From Bryopsis sp. KO-2023 (Eukaryota > Chlorophyta > Ulvophyceae > Bryopsidales > Bryopsidaceae), in the NCBI GenBank assembly GCA_030272585.1, contig BSYQ01000005.1, positions 5,177,501 through 5,241,500 on the forward strand: DNA of 64,000 bases, read 5' to 3'. Made by a program: the position numbers and the translations under genes. The notes under the pieces were generated by a model. That model ran no database searches and had not been told where the DNA came from. It worked only from the letters and a program-made list of their open reading frames with translations. Position 1 is the first letter of the stretch. Each line of letters opens with the position of its first letter. Below, in pieces: positions 14,963 through 24,800 of this stretch.

Positions 14963-16334
14963 GCAAAAAAACAAGCAGCTCCTCATTTTCATTTTTCATT
15001 TTTTTTTCTGTTTCGGGGAATATAGTGCTAGTAGTCGTCCGTTCAGTCACACTGGCTGAGAATCGAGTTAAGATAGGCCCAGCAGCGCTGGCAGGAAAAT
15101 GTCACTATCCAATGTAGAAGGGTTGCATTCATAGGGCAAAAAAAACGAATTAAACATTGTTGTGGGCCATCTTGTTTGAGTTTGGACCCACTCAGAAAGG
15201 AACACACACCCGACCCCTCCAAAAAAACAAGGTATATTCAGCCCAGAGTAATCCTGTCGAATAGAGTGGGAGAGGGTCGCATGAATGTTGGTGAGAAAAA
15301 AGAACCTCCTTTGCAGACTTCAGAGGATATCTTGAATTTGCATGGTGTTCCTGCAGTCAAGTAATGTCTGTGGGTTTACTTTGATGGGCGCCTTGGCCTC
15401 CCATTGCACAAATTAACAGACAACTGGCATTCACAAGGAACGTTGAGTTGCAACGTGCGATTGCTTTCTCGTTCTGGAACAGGGAAAATATCCTGGGGTG
15501 GTCACCAAAGGCAAATATCCACAACAACAAAAAGGTGACATTGAGCCCCACTCCCAGTTTATTGAGAGGCTCCTGTTCGAACACCACCACCGGCAGGCCT
15601 TAGCCACCTAAAATTCTTTTTCTTTTTATCCTGAAGATACCACAACACTTCTGAAGCTAGTTTATCCTCTCACCCAACACCACCAAGGCTTTCACATCTG
15701 CCAGCATCCATGTGGATGTATTTTTCACAGAAGGCATTCAATTTACACAAGCAAGGCCCGCACACAAACCTCACCCCTTTCCAATCGCATCAAGCAAAAC
15801 TCAGTTCAGACAAAAAAAAATCACAATCGACAATTCACTGTTGGGTCCAGTCCCTTCAAAAAAATAACATCCAACCAAAACCAGTTAAGCACACAACTGA
15901 CAAACAACCCAACCGTAACCACAGTTCCCAACTGATCGTAGCATAAAGTGACTCAACTTTGAGGCAGCTGTCATCCCAACGAAAATTCCACATTTCAAAA
16001 AACAAAAACAAAACGACATGAACACTGCTTCCAACAAGCAAAAATGAGAAAACAGAAAGAAAAAAATGAATCATCGCCACCACTGCTGCTGACCGGCGAC
16101 CAGAACCAAAGAAGAAAATATGTCGCTTTTTTTCTGATTTCTGTTTTCTTTTCTTCTTCCCCTCCCCCCGTCCCTTTTTCCTTCTCTTGTCTGACACACT
16201 CAATCAAAAATAGAAGTTAACAACTCAAACCCCCTCATTTCTTCAACACATGTATGCCCCCCACAGTCCTGTGGGTTTATTTTTCAAATGGATTCTAAAT
16301 GACCAGGATGCCCATTTCAAACATGAACCCCTTT
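14963..16334. other. Region between convergent PHF5A and NACHT-HEAT genes
   Basis: Contains the 3' flanks of two convergent genes. Several A-rich or T-rich low-complexity open frames exist (for example 15710-15946 and 15856-16203), but none has a family resemblance or splice support. Confidence 0.45.
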
Positions 16335-19300
16335 TCAATTCAGACCCCCGCCATACAAACTTCGAACGGCTTGGCGCCCCCTTCGAAGATAGCGCCCAGC
16401 TTTTGTTTCATCTAAACCAGAATCTCCTGAAGCAACGTCTTTTGCAGCCCTCTGAATTTGTTGAATAAAGTGTTGTACTTCTGTCTGGGGCTTATCCCAC
16501 TTCACCACCTCTCCTGCAGTGGGGTAGAGGACAAGGCGCGCATGGTGGGGTTTCGGGGAATTTTGAACGGTGAGGGCCGTCTTGAAGAACCTATTTGCAA
16601 ACGTAATTGGGATGCCGGATTGATTTTGTGCGACCCAAAAGCCATCCATGCACTGTTGAGGAGAAAACATTCTCAGGCTTTCCCGGGCAGCACGACGAAC
16701 GATCCACTTTAAATTTTTGCAGGCTTTGAGTAGGGGCTCTGTCAGGGGTGGAGCGACCCCTGGCACGGCCTCAACCACGTCCCCTACAACATCTAGGGCA
16801 GCAACACGAATGGAAGAATCTGAATCCTTGCAGGCATTGAGCAAGACCTCTACCAGGACTGGGGCTTGGCCTGGCTCAACCTTAACCACCCTTCCGAGGG
16901 CGTAGAGGGCATCATAACGAACATGATATTCTGGATCCTTGCAGGCATTGTGTAGGACCTCTACAAGGCCTGGGGCCAGGTCTGGATTAACCTCAACGAC
17001 CCTTCCGAGGGCAGAGACAGCATCATAACGAACAATATCTTCTGGATCCTTGCAGGCATTGTGTAGGACCTCTACCAGGCCTGGAGCTAGGTCTGGATTA
17101 ACCTCAACGACCCTTCCGAGGGCAGAGACAGCATCATAACGAACAATATCTTCTGGATCCTTGCAGGCATCGTGTAGGACCTCTACCAGGCCTGGAGCCA
17201 GGTCTGGATTAACCTCAACGACCCTTCCGAGGGCAGAGACAGCATCATGGCGAACGACCCACTTTGAATCCTTACAGGCGTTGATCAAGGGTTCTACCAT
17301 GGATGGGGCCGGGTCTAGATTAACCTCAACGACCCTTCCGAGGGCAGAGACGGCCGCACGTCGAACCTCCGTGTGCGACTCCGAATTCTTGCACATGTCG
17401 AGCAAGGGTTCTACCAGGGCTGAGGTCAGGTGTGGCACGGCCTTAACCCACTTCCCTGTGGCCCGTAGGACAACATAAAAACACTCCCGATTTGAATTAA
17501 ATGAATCGTTGAGCAGGGGCTCTTGCAGGGTTAGGACAAGGGCTCGCATGGCCTCAACCACCTTCCCTATGGCCAGGAGGGCATCAACACGAACATCCAA
17601 ATTTGCATTTCTGCAGTCCCAGAACAGGGGCTGTACTAGGACTGAGGTATGTCCTGGCACGGCCTCAACCACCTTCCCCAGGGCCTGGAGGACAGCGACA
17701 CAAACCTCCAAATTTGCATTTTCACAGCTGCTAAACAAGGGTGGTATCAGAGCTGGGGCATGTCCTGGCACAGCCTCCGCCACCCCTCCGAGGGCGCGGA
17801 GGGCAGCATGATAAAGCACACAATCTGATTTCTTGCAGGCGTTGAGCAGGGGCCCTACCAAGGCTGGGGCAAGGGCTGGCCTGGCCTCAACCATCTTTCC
17901 GAGGTCGCGGAGGGCATCACAACAACCCTCCCAATTTGAATTCCTTGCGTTGAGCAGGGGCTCTTGGACGGCTGGGGCTAGAGATAGCAAGGCCTCAACA
18001 ATCTTCACTAGTGTCTCGAGGGCAGCAACACGAACGTTCCCATGTGAGTCCTTGCAGCTGCTCAACACGGGTTGTACCAGGTCTGGGGCCTGTCCTGGCA
18101 CGGCCTCAACCACTCTTCCGAGGGTGTCGAGGGCAACAAGACGAACCTCACAGCTTGAATCCTTACAGGTGCTCAACAGGGACTGGACCAGGGCTGGGGC
18201 CTGCTCATCTGGCACGGCTTGAACGACCCTTCCGAGGGTTGAGAGGGCAAATTTACGAACCATGAAAACTGAATCCTTGCAGGCGTTGAGCAGGGACCCT
18301 ACCAAGGCTGGGGCAAGGGCTGGCCTGGCCTTAACCATCCTATCTAGGGTCTGAAAGGCAGCAGAATAATTGGAAAGGGCTGGCAGAACCTCGACGACCT
18401 TCCCTAGGTCATCGAGGGCAACAACTTGAGCCTCTGAGTGTGGATGCTTGCAGACACTGAACAGGGCCTCTACCAGGGCTGGAGGCAGGCGTGGCACGGC
18501 CTCAGCCACCTTCCCTAATGTCTCGAGGGCGACATCACGAACCTCACAGCTTAAATCCTTACAGGCGCTGAGCAGGGGCTCAAACAGGTCTAGGGCCAGG
18601 CCTGGCAGAACCTTGACGACCTTCCCTAGGGCTTCGAGGGCAACCTCTGAGTGTGAATCCTTGCAGCCACTGAACAGGGCCTCTACCAGGGCTGGAGGCA
18701 GGCATGGCACGGCCTCAGCCACCTTCCCTAATGTCTCAAGGGCAACATCACGAACCTCACAGCTTGAATCCTTACAGGCGCTGAGCAGGGGCTCTAGCAG
18801 AGATGGGACACCAACAGCTACAGTCGGTGAGCTTTGCAGCAGCCCAGTAGCGAGAACCTCTAGAAGATCCTTCCAATCGACCTTACCCCATTCTGTCTCT
18901 CGCCGCACACCCTCCAACCCTACTTGGAACCACCCCTTGAGGGACTCAAACACGTGAAACTCCCCTTCAAGATCAGCAAGGTCTCCTTCCAAGTCTTCCC
19001 CGGCTACACAAAGCCACTCATGCAGCAGCCGCACCTGCAACAGCACATGTTGTACTCCTACGATATCTCGGGGCTTTGCGTCGACCAGCTTCAAGACTTG
19101 TTTGATCTCCTCAAGCTGTCGCCTTCTACTCACCTCCCCAGCCATAAATGAGAATGTCTCTCTAAACTGCTGTGCATATTTATACTTCGCAAAAAAACTC
19201 TCAGCCTTGCCCCACTTGGCACCTTCCCTGGACAAGACCTGCTTAGCTAGCCACCGCCCAGCAAAGTACTCCTGGAACGTCAGGTGTGCAAACTGGTACT

Positions 19301-22088
19301 GCTTACCCAAGTCTTGTAGCAACAAGAAACCCGCATCTTTCAGCATGTTCCTCACACGATCGTCTTCCTCTTCCAACACCCCATCTACCAACCCTTGGCT
19401 GAGCGACACTTCTCCGCACTCCAGCCCACGGACAGCTATCCGGCCCAAAGCAGCAAAGAGTGCCTCATGGTCTTGGTATTGCAAGTGCTGCTCCCTGTGC
19501 TTCTCCTTGTATCGATGCCACACATACCACGTAAGCCTGTGGTACAGCCCAGCAAGGCTGCCATTCACTGGCACTGCATCCACCCCACCTCCCTCCCCCT
19601 GGCCTTGCCACTCCCACAAGGCACACAAGATCTGTAGGTTTACCGGTACATGGGCTATCAATGCTATGGCGGGCTGCTCTCGGATGAATGCCTGCAGTGT
19701 GGCACCAGACTGTGGGGATATTTCATGAGTTATGAATTCTTTCATCTGCGCGTCATTCAACCCTGCATGCTCTATTTCTATGTCGGCCAAGAAGCGCTCT
19801 GCCTCGATGCCATAGGGCCGAGACAGTATCAGCAGCTTGTGGCTGCCTGACTTGGCTTGATTGAGCAGCTTCTCACTGGCTCCATACCGCTCGTCCATTC
19901 CATCCAATACCACCAGCGTCGTGGGCTTGTTTAAAATCTGGCTGATCTGGTGCCGCAAACGCTTGTAACCATCCTCCTCCCTTGGAGCAAAACAATTCCT
20001 GACAATGGCATTAGCCAGGGTCTCGTCCCGGCGAAAGCTCACGTTATCATATAGACTTTGCTGCAAGGCCCGGACTGGCAGCACATACACTGCCTCAAAC
20101 ACTTGGCCCCACGTCCCTTGTGCCCATCTGTAAGCCAGCATTCGGCTCAGGGTGGTCTTCCCAGTCCCCGGATTTCCCACCAAGAGCACCTTGTGAATCT
20201 TGTGCACTGGCTCTCCAGGCTTCTTCCTTCTATCATGAAATATCTCCTCCAAGGCGATGGGCGTTTTGACCTGTATCAACCGCTCATAATGGGTGGCCAA
20301 ATGGTCTTTGGTTCTGCCTTGGACGCGCAAATGATCTTTGGTTGCACCTTGGAGGCCATCCTGAGGCTCACCGTCCTTTTTGCCAGCTTTGACCTTGGCC
20401 AGCTCAAGAAGCATCAGCTGGCACTGGAGAGAATCAACATGCTTGGGGGCCTGCCCGTCAAAGAGCGACCGCACTCTTGCAAAGTCATTGTGCTGGTAGT
20501 GGTCCCTGAGTGCTTGGCAAGCCTCTTGCACCGCTGCAGGGGAAGGGCAATCTTCGGCACCGGATATCGCACCCAAATTCAGATGCTGTGCCCTGGGAAC
20601 TTGGGGAGCTTGCAACGCCTCTCTGGGATCCAGTCTCAGCCTTCTGTTGATCTCAACAAACAAGCCACCAAAAACAGGGCCAGGAGCAACCAGGGTACTG
20701 AGTTTCTCTTCCACTGTCTGACCACCTAACCACCCTCTGATGGCTTCTTGCATTGCTGCCGCACGTTTTCCCTTGGCCCCGAGTGGCCTGCTGGTCAAAA
20801 TTTCCAAGGCCACTTCAGCCACCTCCTTTTCCTTCTCATGTCGGCTGTGCGCAGCAATGGCAGCCAGACCCTCCATCAGCTCCTCCAGGATATCCAAGTC
20901 TTCCAACCAGCACTTCCCATCAGCGATACTACAGCACTCCGCCAGAGAAGCCAGCTTCTCAACACTGGCCTTGCGTACCTCAGCATTTGCACCCTCCATG
21001 GACAGTAGACAGAGTTGCTGGACAAGGCCAAAGCGCAGGGCCTTTCGATCAGATGTCTTGCGCATGGATACCTCCTTTTCTTCCACTGCTTGCAAGCACT
21101 TGCAAAAGACATGATACTGATCAGGGTCTTCCAAATTCAACAGACATGCATGTTGCATGGCCTGGTGCCAGTCATACCAGGGTTTTGACTCAATGTGGTG
21201 GCTGGTAAAGGCAGCTTTCCAGCTCTCGCACCCCGATTCAAAGGACCCGATGTCAAAGTCGAGAGTAGCTAGGGCCTTCACACCATTGTAGAAGTGAATT
21301 ATACCCTTCAGGCCCATACCTGCCCGCCTGAGCCGATCTTGAAAACGCGCTCGATCCTCTCCTGACGCCAGGCGCTGCAGGCTTTGCTCAAGGAGGTGGG
21401 CATGGTAGCAGATCGGATACCACTGTGCACTTTCAGCAATAGCTTGCACCTTGGATTTGATTCGTCTGTACAGCCCATCCCCTTGCTTGAGGTCCAACTG
21501 ACCTGGTGCAACCTCCTGGATGAGTATGAGGGTCTGGTGCAGAGCATAGAGGGGACTGCGGTGGGTTGGGTAGGCAGCTTTTGTGAACATAATCATGGTG
21601 GGATCCAGCTTGGCAAAAAAAACATTGCCCAACTGGAACAATGAGGTAGGATTCCCTTCAAACACAGCGCTGTCCATTGTTTGCAAGGTGTATTCCAGGG
21701 CTTCGATCAGGAAGGTGCTTCCGAGACTGTCCTCTTGAAATTTACGGTGCAAGCTGTCAAAATACTCTCGCAAAATCCTCTTTTGCGCATCACTGTCCGG
21801 CTGAATGCCTGCCAAGAGGCTGTACTCTTTGATGGCAATACCTTCCTCATGGTCCAAGTTTCCGATTGGCTCTCTGTTGAACCATTTGATGTATGCCCGC
21901 ACCCACTCTTGTAAAGGTCGATCTTCAGGCGTTTGGGATGCATTAAGTTTCTCAACCAGTGATTCTGTGCTAGTAATATCCCCCTCAGCCATGCGATTTT
22001 GCAGGACCATGGAGGCGCTCCAGCCTAGGCTTTCCAGCGACAGGGGTGGTCTACTGCCACAAGCTCCAGCATCTTCGAAATTTATCAT
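16335..22088 (-). CDS. NACHT-HEAT STAND ATPase, NLR-like
   Basis: A single frame of 1917 residues begins at the ATG at 22088; the frame extends to 22142 only through a GTG codon and T-rich intron-like sequence, so a 5' exon is possible. Residues 1 to about 600 are helical and of unknown type. A NACHT NTPase follows: Walker A VGNPGTGKTT near residue 635 and Walker B TTLVVLDGMDERYG near 725, then a winged-helix/superhelical linker (FAHLTFQEYFAGRWLA). From about residue 1080 to 1815 run roughly twenty HEAT-type repeats of 36-37 residues with the pattern VxALGRVVEVxPxLAPxLVE.L..ACKD. NACHT proteins with repeat sensors are signal-dependent oligomerising switches, often in immunity or self-recognition; that role here is inference. 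No TIR, CARD or other known effector domain is visible. Confidence 0.88.
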   Translation of the reverse strand: MINFEDAGACGSRPPLSLESLGWSASMVLQNRMAEGDITSTESLVEKLNASQTPEDRPLQEWVRAYIKWFNREPIGNLDHEEGIAIKEYSLLAGIQPDSDAQKRILREYFDSLHRKFQEDSLGSTFLIEALEYTLQTMDSAVFEGNPTSLFQLGNVFFAKLDPTMIMFTKAAYPTHRSPLYALHQTLILIQEVAPGQLDLKQGDGLYRRIKSKVQAIAESAQWYPICYHAHLLEQSLQRLASGEDRARFQDRLRRAGMGLKGIIHFYNGVKALATLDFDIGSFESGCESWKAAFTSHHIESKPWYDWHQAMQHACLLNLEDPDQYHVFCKCLQAVEEKEVSMRKTSDRKALRFGLVQQLCLLSMEGANAEVRKASVEKLASLAECCSIADGKCWLEDLDILEELMEGLAAIAAHSRHEKEKEVAEVALEILTSRPLGAKGKRAAAMQEAIRGWLGGQTVEEKLSTLVAPGPVFGGLFVEINRRLRLDPREALQAPQVPRAQHLNLGAISGAEDCPSPAAVQEACQALRDHYQHNDFARVRSLFDGQAPKHVDSLQCQLMLLELAKVKAGKKDGEPQDGLQGATKDHLRVQGRTKDHLATHYERLIQVKTPIALEEIFHDRRKKPGEPVHKIHKVLLVGNPGTGKTTLSRMLAYRWAQGTWGQVFEAVYVLPVRALQQSLYDNVSFRRDETLANAIVRNCFAPREEDGYKRLRHQISQILNKPTTLVVLDGMDERYGASEKLLNQAKSGSHKLLILSRPYGIEAERFLADIEIEHAGLNDAQMKEFITHEISPQSGATLQAFIREQPAIALIAHVPVNLQILCALWEWQGQGEGGGVDAVPVNGSLAGLYHRLTWYVWHRYKEKHREQHLQYQDHEALFAALGRIAVRGLECGEVSLSQGLVDGVLEEEDDRVRNMLKDAGFLLLQDLGKQYQFAHLTFQEYFAGRWLAKQVLSREGAKWGKAESFFAKYKYAQQFRETFSFMAGEVSRRRQLEEIKQVLKLVDAKPRDIVGVQHVLLQVRLLHEWLCVAGEDLEGDLADLEGEFHVFESLKGWFQVGLEGVRRETEWGKVDWKDLLEVLATGLLQSSPTVAVGVPSLLEPLLSACKDSSCEVRDVALETLGKVAEAVPCLPPALVEALFSGCKDSHSEVALEALGKVVKVLPGLALDLFEPLLSACKDLSCEVRDVALETLGKVAEAVPRLPPALVEALFSVCKHPHSEAQVVALDDLGKVVEVLPALSNYSAAFQTLDRMVKARPALAPALVGSLLNACKDSVFMVRKFALSTLGRVVQAVPDEQAPALVQSLLSTCKDSSCEVRLVALDTLGRVVEAVPGQAPDLVQPVLSSCKDSHGNVRVAALETLVKIVEALLSLAPAVQEPLLNARNSNWEGCCDALRDLGKMVEARPALAPALVGPLLNACKKSDCVLYHAALRALGGVAEAVPGHAPALIPPLFSSCENANLEVCVAVLQALGKVVEAVPGHTSVLVQPLFWDCRNANLDVRVDALLAIGKVVEAMRALVLTLQEPLLNDSFNSNRECFYVVLRATGKWVKAVPHLTSALVEPLLDMCKNSESHTEVRRAAVSALGRVVEVNLDPAPSMVEPLINACKDSKWVVRHDAVSALGRVVEVNPDLAPGLVEVLHDACKDPEDIVRYDAVSALGRVVEVNPDLAPGLVEVLHNACKDPEDIVRYDAVSALGRVVEVNPDLAPGLVEVLHNACKDPEYHVRYDALYALGRVVKVEPGQAPVLVEVLLNACKDSDSSIRVAALDVVGDVVEAVPGVAPPLTEPLLKACKNLKWIVRRAARESLRMFSPQQCMDGFWVAQNQSGIPITFANRFFKTALTVQNSPKPHHARLVLYPTAGEVVKWDKPQTEVQHFIQQIQRAAKDVASGDSGLDETKAGRYLRRGRQAVRSLYGGGLN
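16880..17323. repeat. 111-bp tandem HEAT-coding repeats, near identical
   Basis: Four successive units of 111 bp (37 codons) start at about 16880, 16991, 17102 and 17213. The units at 16991 and 17102 appear to differ at only about two positions, and the flanking ones are still close. Such identity means recent duplication or gene conversion within the sensor region of the NACHT gene. Confidence 0.9.
18429..18810. repeat. Higher-order duplication of a two-repeat HEAT block
   Basis: A block of two HEAT units, about 215-220 bp, is duplicated in tandem. The stretch around 18447-18560 (ACTGAACAGGGCCTCTACCA onward) recurs at about 18668-18780 with few changes. This is a second, older amplification inside the same gene. 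Confidence 0.8.
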
Positions 22089-24508
22089 GCAAAAGAAAAA
22101 CAAAAAACAAAAATGAAGAGAAAGTTTTGCAGAGCACTCCACTTGCCTGGATTTCGTTCATTTGTAGATTGCTCAGTGTGGTGTTTTCCTGGAAATGTTG
22201 AATTCTTAAGCTGGAATGATGCTTCCAGATGCTTCCCCACCTCGGTGCATTCCTTTCAAGCCTTGCTTCCCAAAACAGACTAACTGGGAGGGTCTGTCGA
22301 CCCAAAAGGCCGCCCCTCAACCGTTGTTTAGCTTCCGCTCGCAGGACGCTCGAGTTTCATGTAGCAGGAGTTCTCTTCGTATTGGTGCTGCTTTTGGATC
22401 GCTTCTTTCGAAACAGGTGGTGCCAAATGGGGTGAGGTGCGACGTCGTGGGCTGACGACTCCACACCCTCTCCTCAGACCGGTGGCCGACACGACTGCAA
22501 CCTTGCGACGTCGCCACGGGTGCGACGTAAGACAGGTCGCACCCCAGGTGCGATGGTATACTCCCAACGTTGGGAAACAGGGGTTTGTGCCTGGTGAGAA
22601 GTTCGGAAAATGCACGAGTAGGACAAATGTGGGTCCTGGTGATCAGATCAGAGCACGGCTTTGTGTGGCGCGGTGTAGAACTGCCCCATCATCAAAAAAA
22701 TGGTCAGTTACAATGTTTGAGGGGGATAGAGACTCCATCTGGGAAGACTGGAATTTGAAAAACTCCATTTGTGTTCCCATTCCCCATCGCGCCGCCTTGC
22801 ATCGACATGTCCACACCGGACATGTTTTTCATCTGTGGCAAATTCTTTTGCAAGGACATCTCTTATGTTGTCGAGAGCCGGACTCTCCCCAGGGATACCC
22901 ACTTCATCGATTTGTGCTCGAAAACGTCGCAACCACCTCTTTTGGCTGCATTTTGGGAGTGCCCCTTGTGCAAAATCATTAAATTTGCATCAACCTTCCC
23001 CCTGATCTTCGATGCGAATGAACTATAACGCATTCTTCTTCTATGGATACTTTGACGCGAACTGCAAGTTTTTTTAAAGGAGGACGAACAAGCGAACACA
23101 ATGACGTCCTCTTTTCAAGGAATGTTTTCAAAAAAATTTAAAGTGAGGTGTTTCACACAGTTGCTTTTCTACAAGCGGATTGTGACCTTGCAAAAAGGTG
23201 TCTCCAAACACACAGTGAAGATGTTTTATCCTTGCACCTGACTAACATCCAGTCAACTTATAAATATAAAAATGGGCACATCAACAATGTGCATTCTGGC
23301 AGGGACAGTCCAACCTTTCAATCAATCAAGCATTACACACTTAAGAACGCCGCTGGGCCTGTTTCAAGTCAGCCTTAGAATTGTTCCATTGTACTGTGGA
23401 TCCCATTATGGTTCGATGATCTTTGGGATACAGGGACGTGCTTGTCAACACTTCACACTTTCTCCTCCCACACAGTTGAACTTTCCTTTGTCTATTGTCC
23501 CCACAGGCGCAATCCTGGGATTTCAGGGAAGGGGGGCCACAAGTTTTTTTGGGGGGCCCAATTTATTTTCAGGGGGTAAGAAACAGTTGGTTGAGGCATG
23601 GTGCCGTAGATTTCCAGGGGATTTTTTTTTTCCTTTGCTCCTTGACTTTTTTGGGGGGGCCAGAAAATTTCTAGGGGGGGCAACTTCCCCAACTGTCACT
23701 CGAAAGGGCAATTCTCCTCAACCATTGTGTCTTAGCAAGGCATAGATATCTATGCGATCGATCGCATAGCGGATGCTGAACATCACCGACATCAGATCCC
23801 AAAAACATCGCGCAAAGTGGTCCAAAACATCGCACAGCAAAGGAATTACTTACACGCGCTGTGCAATTTGAAATAGATTCAGTGCATTGATCTTGCTACA
23901 GCCGTCCAGCCAGTCGTGATAGATCCAGCTTTTTGTGCGATTGTTTCGAAGACATTGCACAGTACAGGTTTTCCCATAGTGTTTCCTTGCAAGGAAAATC
24001 AATTGATGACCTTTCTGTACGAGTTTGATGGACGGAAGGAAAGCACCTGCTGTCAAGCCGATCGACCTCTGCGAAGATATTTCCTTTTCCTTTTGATTTT
24101 CGACATTTGGGGGTCTCTGATTGATTTCGAAACCTGCACCAATTTTCCTATCGATCAGAAAAAAGGTGCAAAGGAAAAGAGTGGTTTAGCACCAACCCAA
24201 GAATTGTTTTCCCACAACTGGCATCGACAATCTTTGCTGCAGCCAGTAATGATGTGTTGTGGAAGGCTGAATTGATTCATGGGCACATCCAAAAAACCCA
24301 GCTGTCCATGGATGCACCGGGACCTCTCCGTTCAAAACTCTTTCCCTTTTTTTTTTCTCATCTGCACACACGAAAAATTTGATATCCTGAACCCACTGAT
24401 CTTTCCAACACACCTCCAGAATTGAAATTGGTGTTACTAATCATATCTACATTTTGATCTGGAGGAAAAAAAAACCATAGAAAAAAAAAAATACCAAGCG
24501 AGGGGGAG
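22089..24508. other. Region between NACHT-HEAT gene and retrotransposon
   Basis: No gene can be supported in this 2.4 kb. It holds the upstream region, and perhaps a 5' exon, of the NACHT gene. A plus-strand frame at 22807-23028 encodes 73 residues with paired cysteines (CGKFFC and CPLCK) but has no other support. A G/T-rich low-complexity stretch lies at 23500-23700 and two overlapping palindromes at 23740-23769. Confidence 0.4.
23740..23769. repeat. Two overlapping perfect palindromes
   Basis: Positions 23740-23755 (GCATAGATATCTATGC, 16 bp) and 23750-23769 (CTATGCGATCGATCGCATAG, 20 bp) are each perfectly self-complementary and share six bases. They could form hairpins or bind a dimeric protein; no function is known. 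Confidence 0.85.
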
Positions 24509-24513
24509 GGAAG
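24509..24513. repeat. Target-site duplication, left copy
   Basis: GGAAG directly before the 5' LTR, repeated directly after the 3' LTR at 30183-30187. Confidence 0.85.
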
Positions 24514-24787
24514 TGTAAAGGATTGAGGGGAAGGAGTCAGAAGATGGGCGCAGGGGATAGGGAAGATGGGTTAGGAAAGTACGAATGTGTATTGTAAAGT
24601 GGCAGTACTGTGGAAGAGGTACTGTGTATGACAAAGCAGTACAGGGACGGAACGGATATTTATTGATGGATGGAAATAGTTGCGATATCTTTGTAAGTCC
24701 CTTCTGGGCCGAGACCTTGTGTGTTTCAGTGTGTTGTATCTGATTGGGTTCATATTCACGCCCCACTCAGAAGTCTCTATTATTACA
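24514..24787 (+). repeat. 5' LTR (274 bp)
   Basis: Begins TGTAAAGGATTGAGGGG and ends CTCTATTATTACA. Read base by base it matches 29909-30182 with no difference seen. It should contain the element's promoter and polyadenylation signal. Confidence 0.95.
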
Positions 24788-24800
24788 TGGTTTCGGAGCC
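24788..24800 (+). other. Probable primer-binding site
   Basis: TGGTTTCGGAGCC starts at the base after the LTR. Its TGG would pair with a tRNA 3' CCA end, and the sequence resembles the initiator-methionine-tRNA type site (TGGTATCAGAGC) of plant elements with two changes. The gag ATG follows immediately. Which tRNA is used is not determined. Confidence 0.65.

Noticed and set aside
16335..22088. CRISPR-like or satellite reading of the 111-bp repeats
   Set aside because: Repeats are in frame, code for HEAT units and lie inside a long open reading frame in a eukaryotic genome.
22089..22142. N-terminal extension of the NACHT protein to 22142
   Set aside because: It begins with GTG, not ATG, and encodes a Phe-rich stretch from a T-rich, intron-like sequence.
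22807..23028. 73-residue plus-strand frame with CGKFFC and CPLCK
   Set aside because: Cysteine spacing hints at a zinc finger, but there is no splice partner, no family match, and the opposite strand also has open frames.
22708..23099. Minus-strand frames (for example the one containing IPGESPALDNIRDVLAKEF) as a gene
   Set aside because: Composition looks coding-like, but frames break without usable splice sites and I found no resemblance.
24437..24766. Antisense frames in the LTRs (also at 29808-30161)
   Set aside because: Identical in both LTRs because the LTRs are identical; no coding evidence.
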